Shown here in pieces: positions 1-5,385 of a stretch of DNA of 5,879 bases. How positions within the stretch are numbered: the stretch's first letter is position 1; every line of letters starts with the position of its first letter. A program made the position numbers and the translations under genes. Where the stretch lies: assembly GCA_020216965.1 (NCBI GenBank), contig JAIWOJ010000165.1:1-5879 (forward strand), written 5' to 3'. This DNA comes from Prosthecobacter sp. GTDB lineage: Bacteria; Verrucomicrobiota; Verrucomicrobiia; Verrucomicrobiales; Verrucomicrobiaceae. Below the pieces are notes generated by a model. It searched no databases and had not been told where the DNA came from. It saw only the letters and a program-made list of their open reading frames with translations.

Positions 1-205
1 AGAGTTCTCCGCCCGTGGGCAGGGTCAGCCCCAGCAGGCAGTTCATGGCTGTCGTTTTACCCGCACCATTGGCACCCAAGAGCCCCAGCACCTCGCCACG
101 ATGGAGCTGGAAAGAAAACCGGTCCAGTGCTCTGACCCCATCGAACTCACGAGTGAGTTCACGGGCTTCCAGGATGATCTCGCGCGTGTCGGGGGGGGCG
201 GACAT
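1..205 (-). CDS. ABC transporter ATP-binding protein, N-terminal fragment (cut by left edge)
   Basis: This is the first 68 residues of an ABC-type ATPase, read leftwards off the window. The protein starts MSAPPDTREIILEARELT. It shows the usual order of an ABC nucleotide-binding domain: a first beta strand with an aromatic residue near position 21 (EFDGVRALD), then GEVLGLLGANGAGKTTAMN at about 37-55. That last stretch contains a perfect Walker A/P-loop (GANGAGKT, residues 44-51; Lys50 contacts ATP phosphate). The following LLGLTLPTGGE is typical of exporter-type or ABC-2-type ATPases that work with a separate membrane permease. The Q-loop, signature motif and Walker B lie outside the window, so the substrate cannot be told. 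The start ATG is 49 nt after the stop of the lectin-like gene, and the two may be co-transcribed. Its leader is pyrimidine-rich with no Shine-Dalgarno sequence. Codons 3-5 contain a run of eight C residues. Confidence 0.93.
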   Translation of the reverse strand, partial: MSAPPDTREIILEARELTREFDGVRALDRFSFQLHRGEVLGLLGANGAGKTTAMNCLLGLTLPTGGEL

Positions 206-254
206 GGGCGCGGAGGATGGAGGATCCCCCGAGGAATGCAAGGAGCGCCTCCGC

Positions 255-929
255 TCAGCCGCCGGAGGCCATGACCACCACCTCATCCACCCGCCCGCGG
301 CCGCCATACAGATTCACCAGCAAGCCCACTTTCTCATCCGCCGCACCGGGGTGCTCCACCTCCATGACTTCCTTCCCGTTGACGCGCACGAGCATTTTCT
401 TCCCCCGGTATTCCACGCAGACGCGCCACCAGTCATCGGCTCCCAGGTCGAACTTCGCGCCTTTCACCACCCGGTTGCCGCGTCCCTTGCCCTCGTCCTC
501 AGGCTCCAGCACCCGCACGGCCCCGGCGGCAAAGATGAAGGTGCCAACCTTCCAGTGGCGGTCTGCCTCCTCATCACCGCTCAGGAAACGGACGCCCATC
601 CAGTTCACTGCGCTCGGTTTCATCAGCAGTTGCACGCTGGCGTCCTTCAGCGGCGTGGCGAACATGCGCCGCAGGGCACCCTGCTTGCCGGTGCCGGAAT
701 CGATCACCATTACCCCGTCCTCAATGCTGGACGTGCCAGCAAACTCCCCCTTGGGCACCTTCCATTCTGGGGATAGCTCTGGCCCGTCAAATTTGTCCTC
801 CAGGATCACTTTGCCCTCCCTGAGCAGCTTTGGGCGCATTTCCTTCGGCACCTTGTCCGCAGCGCTGCTAGGCACCGCAAGGGAGCAGATGAAAAGGCAC
901 AGCAAAAACGGCAATGAGCAGGTCTTCAT
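255..929 (-). CDS. Exported concanavalin A-like lectin/glucanase-fold protein (DUF1080-like)
   Basis: A 224-residue secreted protein. Residues 1-23 form a signal peptide: MKT, a hydrophobic core SLPFLLCLFICSLAVP, and a small-residue cleavage site SSA before ADK. The rest is a single beta-rich domain. It begins at about 40 with GKVILEDKFDGPELSPEWKV and continues with GEF and EDGVMVI. Later come beta strands rich in W, V and R, and it ends with KVGLLVNLYGGRGRVDEVVV. This 'D-x-F-D ... W-x-v ... DG-x-l-v' opening is the hallmark of the concanavalin-like/3-keto-disaccharide hydrolase (DUF1080) type of domain, abundant in Planctomycetes and Verrucomicrobia. In those groups it is usually linked to polysaccharide binding or breakdown. 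No catalytic residues can be assigned, so binding rather than hydrolysis remains possible. It lies 77 nt after the PH-domain gene and 49 nt before the ABC ATPase gene. The fold call is fairly safe; the function is open. Confidence 0.85.
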   Translation of the reverse strand: MKTCSLPFLLCLFICSLAVPSSAADKVPKEMRPKLLREGKVILEDKFDGPELSPEWKVPKGEFAGTSSIEDGVMVIDSGTGKQGALRRMFATPLKDASVQLLMKPSAVNWMGVRFLSGDEEADRHWKVGTFIFAAGAVRVLEPEDEGKGRGNRVVKGAKFDLGADDWWRVCVEYRGKKMLVRVNGKEVMEVEHPGAADEKVGLLVNLYGGRGRVDEVVVMASGG

Positions 930-1006
930 GGTTCAGGGATGGTGAGCCTGAATAGAACAGGCGGAAATCCCCGCTCTCTCTGAAAAAAGCCGCCAGACAG
1001 GCATCC

Positions 1007-1537
1007 TCAGATCGCGCGCCCGCCGTCGTTGTGGTCCACATCCATCTCGCGGACGCGCTTGCGGTCGCGCTCTGTCTGCACCGCAGCGCGCAGCATCTCG
1101 CGCACCTTCTCCACTTCAGGGATGGCCTTGATAAAGACCTGCGGCGTGGTGGCATCACTGGTGATGAGCGTCAGGTTCCCCAGGCCCAGCAAGCGCAGAA
1201 AAAGAGGCTGGTCCATCGCATAGTCCTTCACGCGGAAAAGCTCCAACTCATCCAGCTTGCGGTTGAGGATGCCGCTGGCCTTTTTCAGGCGCTGGGTGGT
1301 CAGCTCATAGGACGTGCATTTCGTGACCCACCAGCGGATCACCCACATCAGCAGAGGCACCAGAAGCCCCAAAAAGGAAAGGCCCGCTGTCACCGGTGCT
1401 GTGACCGTGGCCGCAAAGCCAATGCCGCCCGCCAAGATGACGCAGAAAAAGTAAAACCAAAAATGCACCCACTGGGAGGTGTGGCCTTTCCAGAGCGAGG
1501 TTTCAGCGGCAGGAGGTGGAATGGATTCAGAGTTCAT
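1007..1537 (-). CDS. Membrane protein with bacterial PH (bPH2/YdbS-like) domain
   Basis: A 176-residue inner-membrane protein. After a short polar N-terminus there are two hydrophobic segments, about residues 24-44 (VHFWFYFFCVILAGGIGFAA) and 50-70 (TAGLSFLGLLVPLLMWVIRW). A cytoplasmic domain follows at about 75-150. It reads CTSYELTTQRLKKASGILNR, then LDELELFRVKDYAMDQPLF, then LGLGNLTLITSDATTP and ends FIKAIPEVEKVREML. The order 'y.lT..Rl...sGil.r....i.l.rI.d......l.r.lGlG.l.i.tsd' is that of the bacterial PH-like bPH_2 family (YdbS/YdbT). These proteins are membrane-anchored and their role is poorly defined. The tail, rich in Arg, Glu and Asp, is probably disordered. It is the first gene after a candidate promoter and leads the possible operon with the exported lectin-like gene and the ABC ATPase. 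The start is supported by the position just before the first hydrophobic segment; no Shine-Dalgarno sequence precedes it. Confidence 0.9.
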   Translation of the reverse strand: MNSESIPPPAAETSLWKGHTSQWVHFWFYFFCVILAGGIGFAATVTAPVTAGLSFLGLLVPLLMWVIRWWVTKCTSYELTTQRLKKASGILNRKLDELELFRVKDYAMDQPLFLRLLGLGNLTLITSDATTPQVFIKAIPEVEKVREMLRAAVQTERDRKRVREMDVDHNDGGRAI

Positions 1538-1565
1538 GTCAGGAGGGCACAGAGGTGTGAGCTTG

Positions 1566-1586
1566 TTCGCATCGCGTGAATGCGAA
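1566..1586. repeat. Perfect 7-bp inverted repeat near the candidate transcription start
   Basis: TTCGCAT (1566-1572) and ATGCGAA (1580-1586) are perfect inverted copies separated by 7 nt. On the minus strand they fall just downstream of the proposed -10 box. The element could therefore be an operator overlapping the start of transcription, or a small stem in the leader of the PH-domain gene. No regulator gene is adjacent. Confidence 0.45.
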
Positions 1587-1596
1587 TTTCGTGCCT

Positions 1597-1625
1597 ATTT
1601 TGTAACTCCCACGCTGAAATGTCAC
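1597..1625 (-). promoter_or_regulatory. Candidate sigma-70 type promoter for the PH-domain gene
   Basis: On the minus strand GTGACA (1625-1620) matches the -35 consensus TTGACA at five of six bases. After a 17-nt spacer, CAAAAT (1602-1597) matches TATAAT at four of six, including the key second A and final T. The predicted start near 1590 would give a leader of about 53 nt before the ATG at 1537. It lies after the terminator of the preceding gene, where a promoter is needed. Seen by eye only; such matches also arise by chance. Confidence 0.4.
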
Positions 1626-1656
1626 GCTGCCTTCGCGCTGGAACGATTTTGCCAAC

Positions 1657-1683
1657 GCAGCTCCCCTGCCAACGAGGAGCTGC
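1657..1683. repeat. 8-bp inverted repeat next to the terminator
   Basis: GCAGCTCC (1657-1664) and GGAGCTGC (1676-1683) are perfect inverted copies with an 11-nt spacer. The same stretch carries two direct copies of TGCCAACG (1650-1657 and 1667-1674). No T-run follows on either strand, so it is not a second intrinsic terminator by the usual criteria. It may be a protein-binding site or a 3'-end stabilising stem for the lipase transcript. Confidence 0.4.
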
Positions 1684-1693
1684 CGCCGTGAAT

Positions 1694-1724
1694 GGAAAAG
1701 GCCCGCCGGATGCCGGCGGGCCTT
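1694..1724 (-). terminator. Intrinsic terminator of the lipase gene
   Basis: Positions 1698-1709 (AAGGCCCGCCGG) pair perfectly with 1713-1724 across a three-base loop, a 12-bp GC-rich stem. Read on the minus strand the stem runs into TTTTCC. It starts 28 nt after the lipase stop codon at 1753, the expected place for a rho-independent terminator. It also insulates the PH-domain gene, which lies further along the same strand. On the plus strand the tract after the stem is poor (TTGCC), and no plus-strand gene is close enough to need it. Confidence 0.85.
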
Positions 1725-1752
1725 GCCTGGATGGGAGGGTGGATGGGCTTTC

Positions 1753-3438
1753 TTACCAGGCACTCACGTCAGCCGTGGTGCGGGCAAAGGGGCCTGCGCG
1801 AAGGAGCAGTTGGTTGAGTTCCACACCCAGCTCAGGGCGCTTCACGAGGGTGGAGTGGTTTTGGAAGTTCCACGCGCCTGTGTAGCGGCGATACCAGGCA
1901 CCGCCCTGGAAAGGCTGTCCGGCAGGTGCCGTGTTGACATTGCGCTCCCAGGGTTCTGCAAGGGTGGAAGCGACGGGCAGACCCTGCGCCTGGCGACTTT
2001 CAATGACTGTGGGGCCGGTGAACAAGCCAATCGCCAGGGCTGAATCCATGCTCACCATGCCATCGGAATCGGTTTCACGGTCCGCTTGATTGCGCAGGAA
2101 GTAGGTGGGAGTACCTTCTTTGCCGATCAAAAACAGGCGTTCACCAGGGTTCGACATGCGGTTGGCAGGCAGGCCCCAGATTGGGAAGGCGCGGCGCACC
2201 ATGTCCAGGTTTTTGCCAGCGCCAAGGCTACGAATGCGGCCCCAGTCCCCATTGACGACATTGTGCAGGCTGTAATCCAGGCCGATCAAAGCGGTGGTCA
2301 TCATCACGCCGACGTGCTCAGGATGGTTTCTATTGAGCACCACCTCAGCGGCAGGGCCGCCCTGACCATCAAAGCGCTGCAGGCTGTAGAAAACATCGCC
2401 AGGAGAGCGACCCCCGTAGAGATAAAAGGGAACCCGTCCGGCATTGTTGCTGCGCACCATGCGTGAGGGATGCAGGGGGCCGTTGTTCATCGTGTTCCAG
2501 AACTGCGTGGTGAGATGTCCAAGATCGTGTTCAGAGCCCAGGAGATCACGAGCACCCGCCTTCACATCGATGGGAGCGGCAACGGGCAGGTTGATTCTAA
2601 CCACGGAGGCTGCGGCACGGGCTGCGTTCCACACGCCATTCACAAGGTTCTCCAGAGAAGCCACCGTTTGGGAACGGAAGTCATCCGCATAGTCCGCCAG
2701 TGGGCTGCCTGTGTGGGGAGAGCCAATCGTCACGCAGAATTTGGTTTGATCCCGCAGGAAGATGAGAAAGGCGCGGTCGGCTGGCGTGAGCGTGTATCCA
2801 GCGACGGTGCCGTTGGGGATGCTCATCAGGTAGCGGGCAATCAGACCGCCTTTGCTGTGCCCCACCAGCACCACATAGGGGCGGCGACCTGAAAAGGTTT
2901 GGAAGCGGTCGTAGAGAGCGCGGATCTCATCGAGCACTTCCTTGGCCTGAAGTCCCAGAGCCTGGGAACCATTGGAGCGGACCAAACCGACGGCATTGCC
3001 ACCAAACCGGCCTTGCAGCGGCTGTGGATTTTGCGCGAAGGCAAACTGGTGAGCGATGTTGTTATTCTCAAAGCGCACCTTCCAAGTGCTCTGCGTCAAG
3101 CTGCCAACAGCACCGCCGGGCAGCGTGAAGAGTTGGCTGCTGTTTCCCAGCAGCCGGGAGACAAAGGGGAAGTCAAAGTAAAAGCGGGAGTAACCGGTGG
3201 TGCCGGGGCGCTTGTCGGTGCCGCTGGGTTCAAAGGGCATCGGCGAGGCTTCTGGACGGGCCGTGCCGCCATGGATCAGCACGACCAGCGTGGGGCGTGT
3301 GGCGCGGGCAGCAGGGGAAAAGTCAGGCGCCTGAGCCTTGGCAGCACCTGGGACAGAGACCGCCAGGAGGGCCAGGGCGAGGATGCTGCTTCCGAAGCGT
3401 TGAGCGGATTGAGCGATGTGGAGGAGTGTCGTTTTCAT
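1753..3438 (-). CDS. Secreted lipase/esterase-like alpha/beta hydrolase
   Basis: A 561-residue exported hydrolase. The start at 3438 gives a classic signal peptide: MKTTLLHIAQSAQRFGSS, a hydrophobic core ILALALLAVSVPG, and cleavage after AKA at about 35. Family landmarks follow in order: beta strand plus oxyanion-hole motif LVVLIHGG (51-58), nucleophile elbow GHSKGG (193-198, Ser195), SDGMVS with candidate acid Asp459, and NFQNHS with candidate base His528. This HG ... GHSxGG ... DGxV ... H arrangement is that of triacylglycerol-lipase-type alpha/beta hydrolases, so it probably cleaves ester bonds of lipids or similar substrates outside the cytoplasm. It is longer than typical bacterial lipases (about 300-400 residues). 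The extra length lies mainly between the Ser and Asp motifs, probably as a large lid or insert. Only one cysteine is present in the mature part (Cys235). It is monocistronic: its own terminator follows and the sigma-factor gene diverges upstream. The substrate is unknown. Confidence 0.9.
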   Translation of the reverse strand: MKTTLLHIAQSAQRFGSSILALALLAVSVPGAAKAQAPDFSPAARATRPTLVVLIHGGTARPEASPMPFEPSGTDKRPGTTGYSRFYFDFPFVSRLLGNSSQLFTLPGGAVGSLTQSTWKVRFENNNIAHQFAFAQNPQPLQGRFGGNAVGLVRSNGSQALGLQAKEVLDEIRALYDRFQTFSGRRPYVVLVGHSKGGLIARYLMSIPNGTVAGYTLTPADRAFLIFLRDQTKFCVTIGSPHTGSPLADYADDFRSQTVASLENLVNGVWNAARAAASVVRINLPVAAPIDVKAGARDLLGSEHDLGHLTTQFWNTMNNGPLHPSRMVRSNNAGRVPFYLYGGRSPGDVFYSLQRFDGQGGPAAEVVLNRNHPEHVGVMMTTALIGLDYSLHNVVNGDWGRIRSLGAGKNLDMVRRAFPIWGLPANRMSNPGERLFLIGKEGTPTYFLRNQADRETDSDGMVSMDSALAIGLFTGPTVIESRQAQGLPVASTLAEPWERNVNTAPAGQPFQGGAWYRRYTGAWNFQNHSTLVKRPELGVELNQLLLRAGPFARTTADVSAW

Positions 3439-3569
3439 AGTCGTTTGGATTGAGTTTGAATTTGAGTTGTGAAGGTCTGATGGAGTGCCTTCATGTTGGG
3501 TGGATGCGGGTCGCCCGCCGGACTTGCGCAGAAAGTTGAAAAAAGTTTCCCCCCCCTCTCTCCAGCCGC
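3439..3569. promoter_or_regulatory. Divergent intergenic region between the lipase and sigma-factor genes
   Basis: This 131-nt stretch must hold the promoters of both flanking genes, but no convincing -35/-10 pair was found on either strand. It contains a 6-bp inverted repeat TGAAGG/CCTTCA (3470-3475 and 3488-3493), a small GC hairpin GCGGG-TCG-CCCGC (3506-3518), an A-rich stretch with two AAAGTT copies (about 3531-3547), and a run of eight C (3549-3556) that ends 13 nt before the sigma-factor ATG. The lipase-side leader (3439-3470, read on the minus strand) is A/C-rich with a single G. Confidence 0.6.
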
Positions 3570-4286
3570 ATGACACCTTCATCCGCGACAGCCTCTGAGC
3601 CCTCATTTCACCATGCCGACTTTGAGTTTGCCCAGGACCTGCTGGACGGCGATGCACAGGCTTGGGCACGTTTTGATGCGGAGCTCAAACCCGCCATCGT
3701 GAGCCGCCTGCTGCGCCAGGGGGCCACGGAGGCAGATGCCGATGAAGTGCTGGGTCTGGTGATGGAGAAACTTTGGGCCGGGAAAAAACTGGCCGCTTAC
3801 ACAGGCAGCGGCCCTTTGCAGGGCTTTGTCCGCACCATGGCATCCAACGTGTGGCTGGAATATCTGCGCAAGCATCGCCGCATGATCCCGGCTAGCAGCC
3901 TGCATCAAGCCGACGAGGAGGCAGAGGGCGGAACCGGCATCTTGGATCGCCTAACCGAGGCGGAGGCAGTGGCCCCTCAAGAGACACCTCTGGCGGAGCT
4001 GCTGCGTGACGCTCTGCTCCATGCACTGGCCCAAGTGGATGCCGAGGCTCTGCTCATCATGCGGCTGTCTCTCCTACAAGACATCAAGCAGCGCGATCTC
4101 TGCGCCGTCTGGGGCGGCTGCCATGAGGGCACCATCTCCCGAAAAAAACAGGAGGCGCTTGAGTCCATTCGCGATCAAACCCTGGCCTACCTAGCCGAGC
4201 GGGAACCAACGCTCCAGATCACCTGGCAGGATTTGCTGGAGGCATGTGGCGATGGTGCCGAGGCCATCTTGGGACCGAGCTATTAA
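3570..4286 (+). CDS. ECF-like sigma-70 family RNA polymerase sigma factor
   Basis: A 238-residue sigma factor with the two-domain ECF plan. Region sigma2 spans about residues 17-104. It has the acidic helix ATEADADEVLGLVMEKLW (52-69), then GSGPLQGFVRTMASNVWLEY and LRKHRR, equivalent to the region 2.3/2.4 segments used for promoter melting and -10 recognition. An acidic linker (about 110-140) joins it to sigma4 at about 142-208. There LAQVDAEALLIMRLSLLQ and the helix-turn-helix IKQRDLCAVWGGCHEGTISR, then KKQEALESIRDQ, should bind the -35 element. A roughly 28-residue tail (REPTLQITWQDLLEACGDGA and onward) is beyond the usual ECF end and may contact a partner. At 238 residues it is a little long for an ECF factor. 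The next gene on the same strand, 72 nt on, encodes a small anti-sigma-like protein. There is no Shine-Dalgarno sequence: the leader is C/T-rich. Confidence 0.92.
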   Translation: MTPSSATASEPSFHHADFEFAQDLLDGDAQAWARFDAELKPAIVSRLLRQGATEADADEVLGLVMEKLWAGKKLAAYTGSGPLQGFVRTMASNVWLEYLRKHRRMIPASSLHQADEEAEGGTGILDRLTEAEAVAPQETPLAELLRDALLHALAQVDAEALLIMRLSLLQDIKQRDLCAVWGGCHEGTISRKKQEALESIRDQTLAYLAEREPTLQITWQDLLEACGDGAEAILGPSY

Positions 4287-4358
4287 AAAAAGGCACCGAT
4301 CTGCGCAAGTTTCCACGCTGACACGCATCTGCCTGGTGAACCCCCTGCTGAAACGATC

Positions 4359-4589
4359 ATGAACACCGAACACGACCTCGCCATCCTCACCCAGTTTCTC
4401 CGCCGCATGGCACCGGAGATCGAAGGCCATGACGCCGGTGATCCACCGGCTGAACTGGCCGCGCGTCTGGATGCCTTCGCCTCAGGGAAAGCCGCCCCAG
4501 CCGAACGCGCCGCCCTGGCAGCCACGCTCAAAGAGCATCCTGAGTGGCTAAGCTATCTCGCGCGCGCCATTCGCACACGGGCCGCCTGA
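4359..4589 (+). CDS. Small protein resembling the N-terminal part of an anti-sigma factor, without zinc ligands
   Basis: A 76-residue soluble protein with no signal peptide or membrane helix. It appears all helical. The second half, LDAFASGKAAPAERAALAAT followed by LKEHPEWLSYLARAI, has the pattern 'l..yl.Gel...era.l..hL...p......' of the N-terminal helices of anti-sigma factors (zf-HC2/ZAS-like). The Cys residues of the zinc-binding HxxxCxxC motif are absent: there is no Cys at all. It lies 72 nt after the sigma factor on the same strand, the usual position for a cognate regulator, so a role in holding or tuning that sigma factor is a fair inference. It lacks the transmembrane segment and sensor domain of classical anti-sigma factors, so a signal would have to reach it in the cytoplasm. 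The resemblance is by eye and weak. Alternatively it is an unrelated small helical protein. Its stop is 6 bp from the stop of the convergent protease gene. Confidence 0.75.
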   Translation: MNTEHDLAILTQFLRRMAPEIEGHDAGDPPAELAARLDAFASGKAAPAERAALAATLKEHPEWLSYLARAIRTRAA

Positions 4590-4595
4590 TTCAGC

Positions 4596-5369
4596 TCATG
4601 TGCCTGGCTCAGCGGCCAGTCGGCGCAGCAGCTCCTTGGCTTCTTCCACGCTCATTTTCGGGCGCAAGCTGAGCAGTTTCGCTAGCGCTGCTGTCACCCT
4701 CGGCGCGGCAAAGCTGCTGCCGGTCACCCGCTTCCAGCCCTCCAGCCACGGTAGCTCCACATCATGCCCATGGGCCGCAAATTCGACCATCCCCGTGGGC
4801 CGGTGCAGCCATGCATCGTCCGTCATGGACGCCAGATTCACCGTGATGACCGTGGGGAACCAGCCCGGCCATTCACGAAAATTGGCATCATCGTTGTTGC
4901 AGGCCGCGACGACATGGACATGCGCGAGATAGGCTTCATCCGTCCATTCTTTGAAAGGCATAACAAGCCGTGCCTCACCAGGGCAGCCAAAGCTGCAGTT
5001 GAGGATGTGATAACCGCGCCGGATGGCCAGGCGGGCCGCCTCCCACACCACCGTGGAACGCGAGCGCAGACCGCCATCGAGCACCCGAAAACTCCCCAGC
5101 TCTGCCGCTGGCGCGATGTGGTGAATGATCCAAGCAATCGCCGTTCCGTGCCCGATGGCATCCCCCTGCCCAGGCAGTGTTTTCAGAAAAGGCCCATCGG
5201 GTGCAAACATCACATCATCGGAAAGCTGGAGCCCACTCAAGGCCGGATGTTCCGTATTGACCCCAGAATCCAAGATGGCGATTCGCACGCCCTGGCCGGT
5301 GCTGTTTTTCAGCGCCTCCCTGGCAGCTCGCAGATCCGCTGAAGTGAAAAGCTCAATCGACATGTCCAT
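4596..5369 (-). CDS. Minimal cytoplasmic subtilisin-family (S8) serine protease
   Basis: A 257-residue subtilase with a complete catalytic set: Asp34 in AILDSGVNTEHPAL, His74 in GHGTA, oxyanion Asn158 in VVAACNND, and nucleophile Ser219 in TGSSFAAP. The NCSFG strand (124-128) matches the usual N-x-S-x-G substrate-binding segment. Only about 30 residues precede the Asp motif. There is no signal peptide and no room for the inhibitory I9-type propeptide, so the enzyme should act inside the cell and be controlled in another way. Two departures from the family are AACN in place of AAGN and GSSFAAP in place of GTSMAxP; both keep the catalytic residues. The ATG at 5369 was chosen because it lies 16 nt after the stop of the GAF gene; ATG at 5363 is an equal alternative. 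Neither has a Shine-Dalgarno sequence. It is almost certainly co-transcribed with the GAF gene and converges on the sigma/companion pair. Confidence 0.92.
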   Translation of the reverse strand: MDMSIELFTSADLRAAREALKNSTGQGVRIAILDSGVNTEHPALSGLQLSDDVMFAPDGPFLKTLPGQGDAIGHGTAIAWIIHHIAPAAELGSFRVLDGGLRSRSTVVWEAARLAIRRGYHILNCSFGCPGEARLVMPFKEWTDEAYLAHVHVVAACNNDDANFREWPGWFPTVITVNLASMTDDAWLHRPTGMVEFAAHGHDVELPWLEGWKRVTGSSFAAPRVTAALAKLLSLRPKMSVEEAKELLRRLAAEPGT

Positions 5370-5385
5370 GCAGAGGGCTGAGGGA

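Noticed and set aside
217..945. Long plus-strand open frame opposite the exported lectin-like gene
   Set aside because: The product is a Ser/Pro/Thr/Arg-rich low-complexity sequence typical of an antisense shadow; the minus-strand frame has a signal peptide and a domain.
981..1006. Possible terminator after the PH-domain gene (GCC...GGC followed by TTTTTT on the minus strand)
   Set aside because: The stem has only about three pairs, too weak to call despite the six-T run. If real it would end transcription before the lectin-like gene.
2899..3453. 184-codon open frame on the plus strand, antisense to the lipase
   Set aside because: It is a shadow of a strong coding region in GC-rich DNA. The translation has no recognisable domain, while the opposite strand encodes signal peptide and catalytic motifs.
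3520..3550. TTGCGC plus downstream A-rich stretch as a sigma-factor promoter
   Set aside because: No acceptable -10 hexamer lies at 16-18 nt spacing, and the match to a -35 is partial.
3439..3669. Extension of the lipase frame to a start at 3669
   Set aside because: It would bury a clear signal peptide at internal position 78, overlap the divergent sigma-factor gene by 100 nt, and add low-complexity sequence (SNSNS) with no domain character. ATG at 3438 fits much better.
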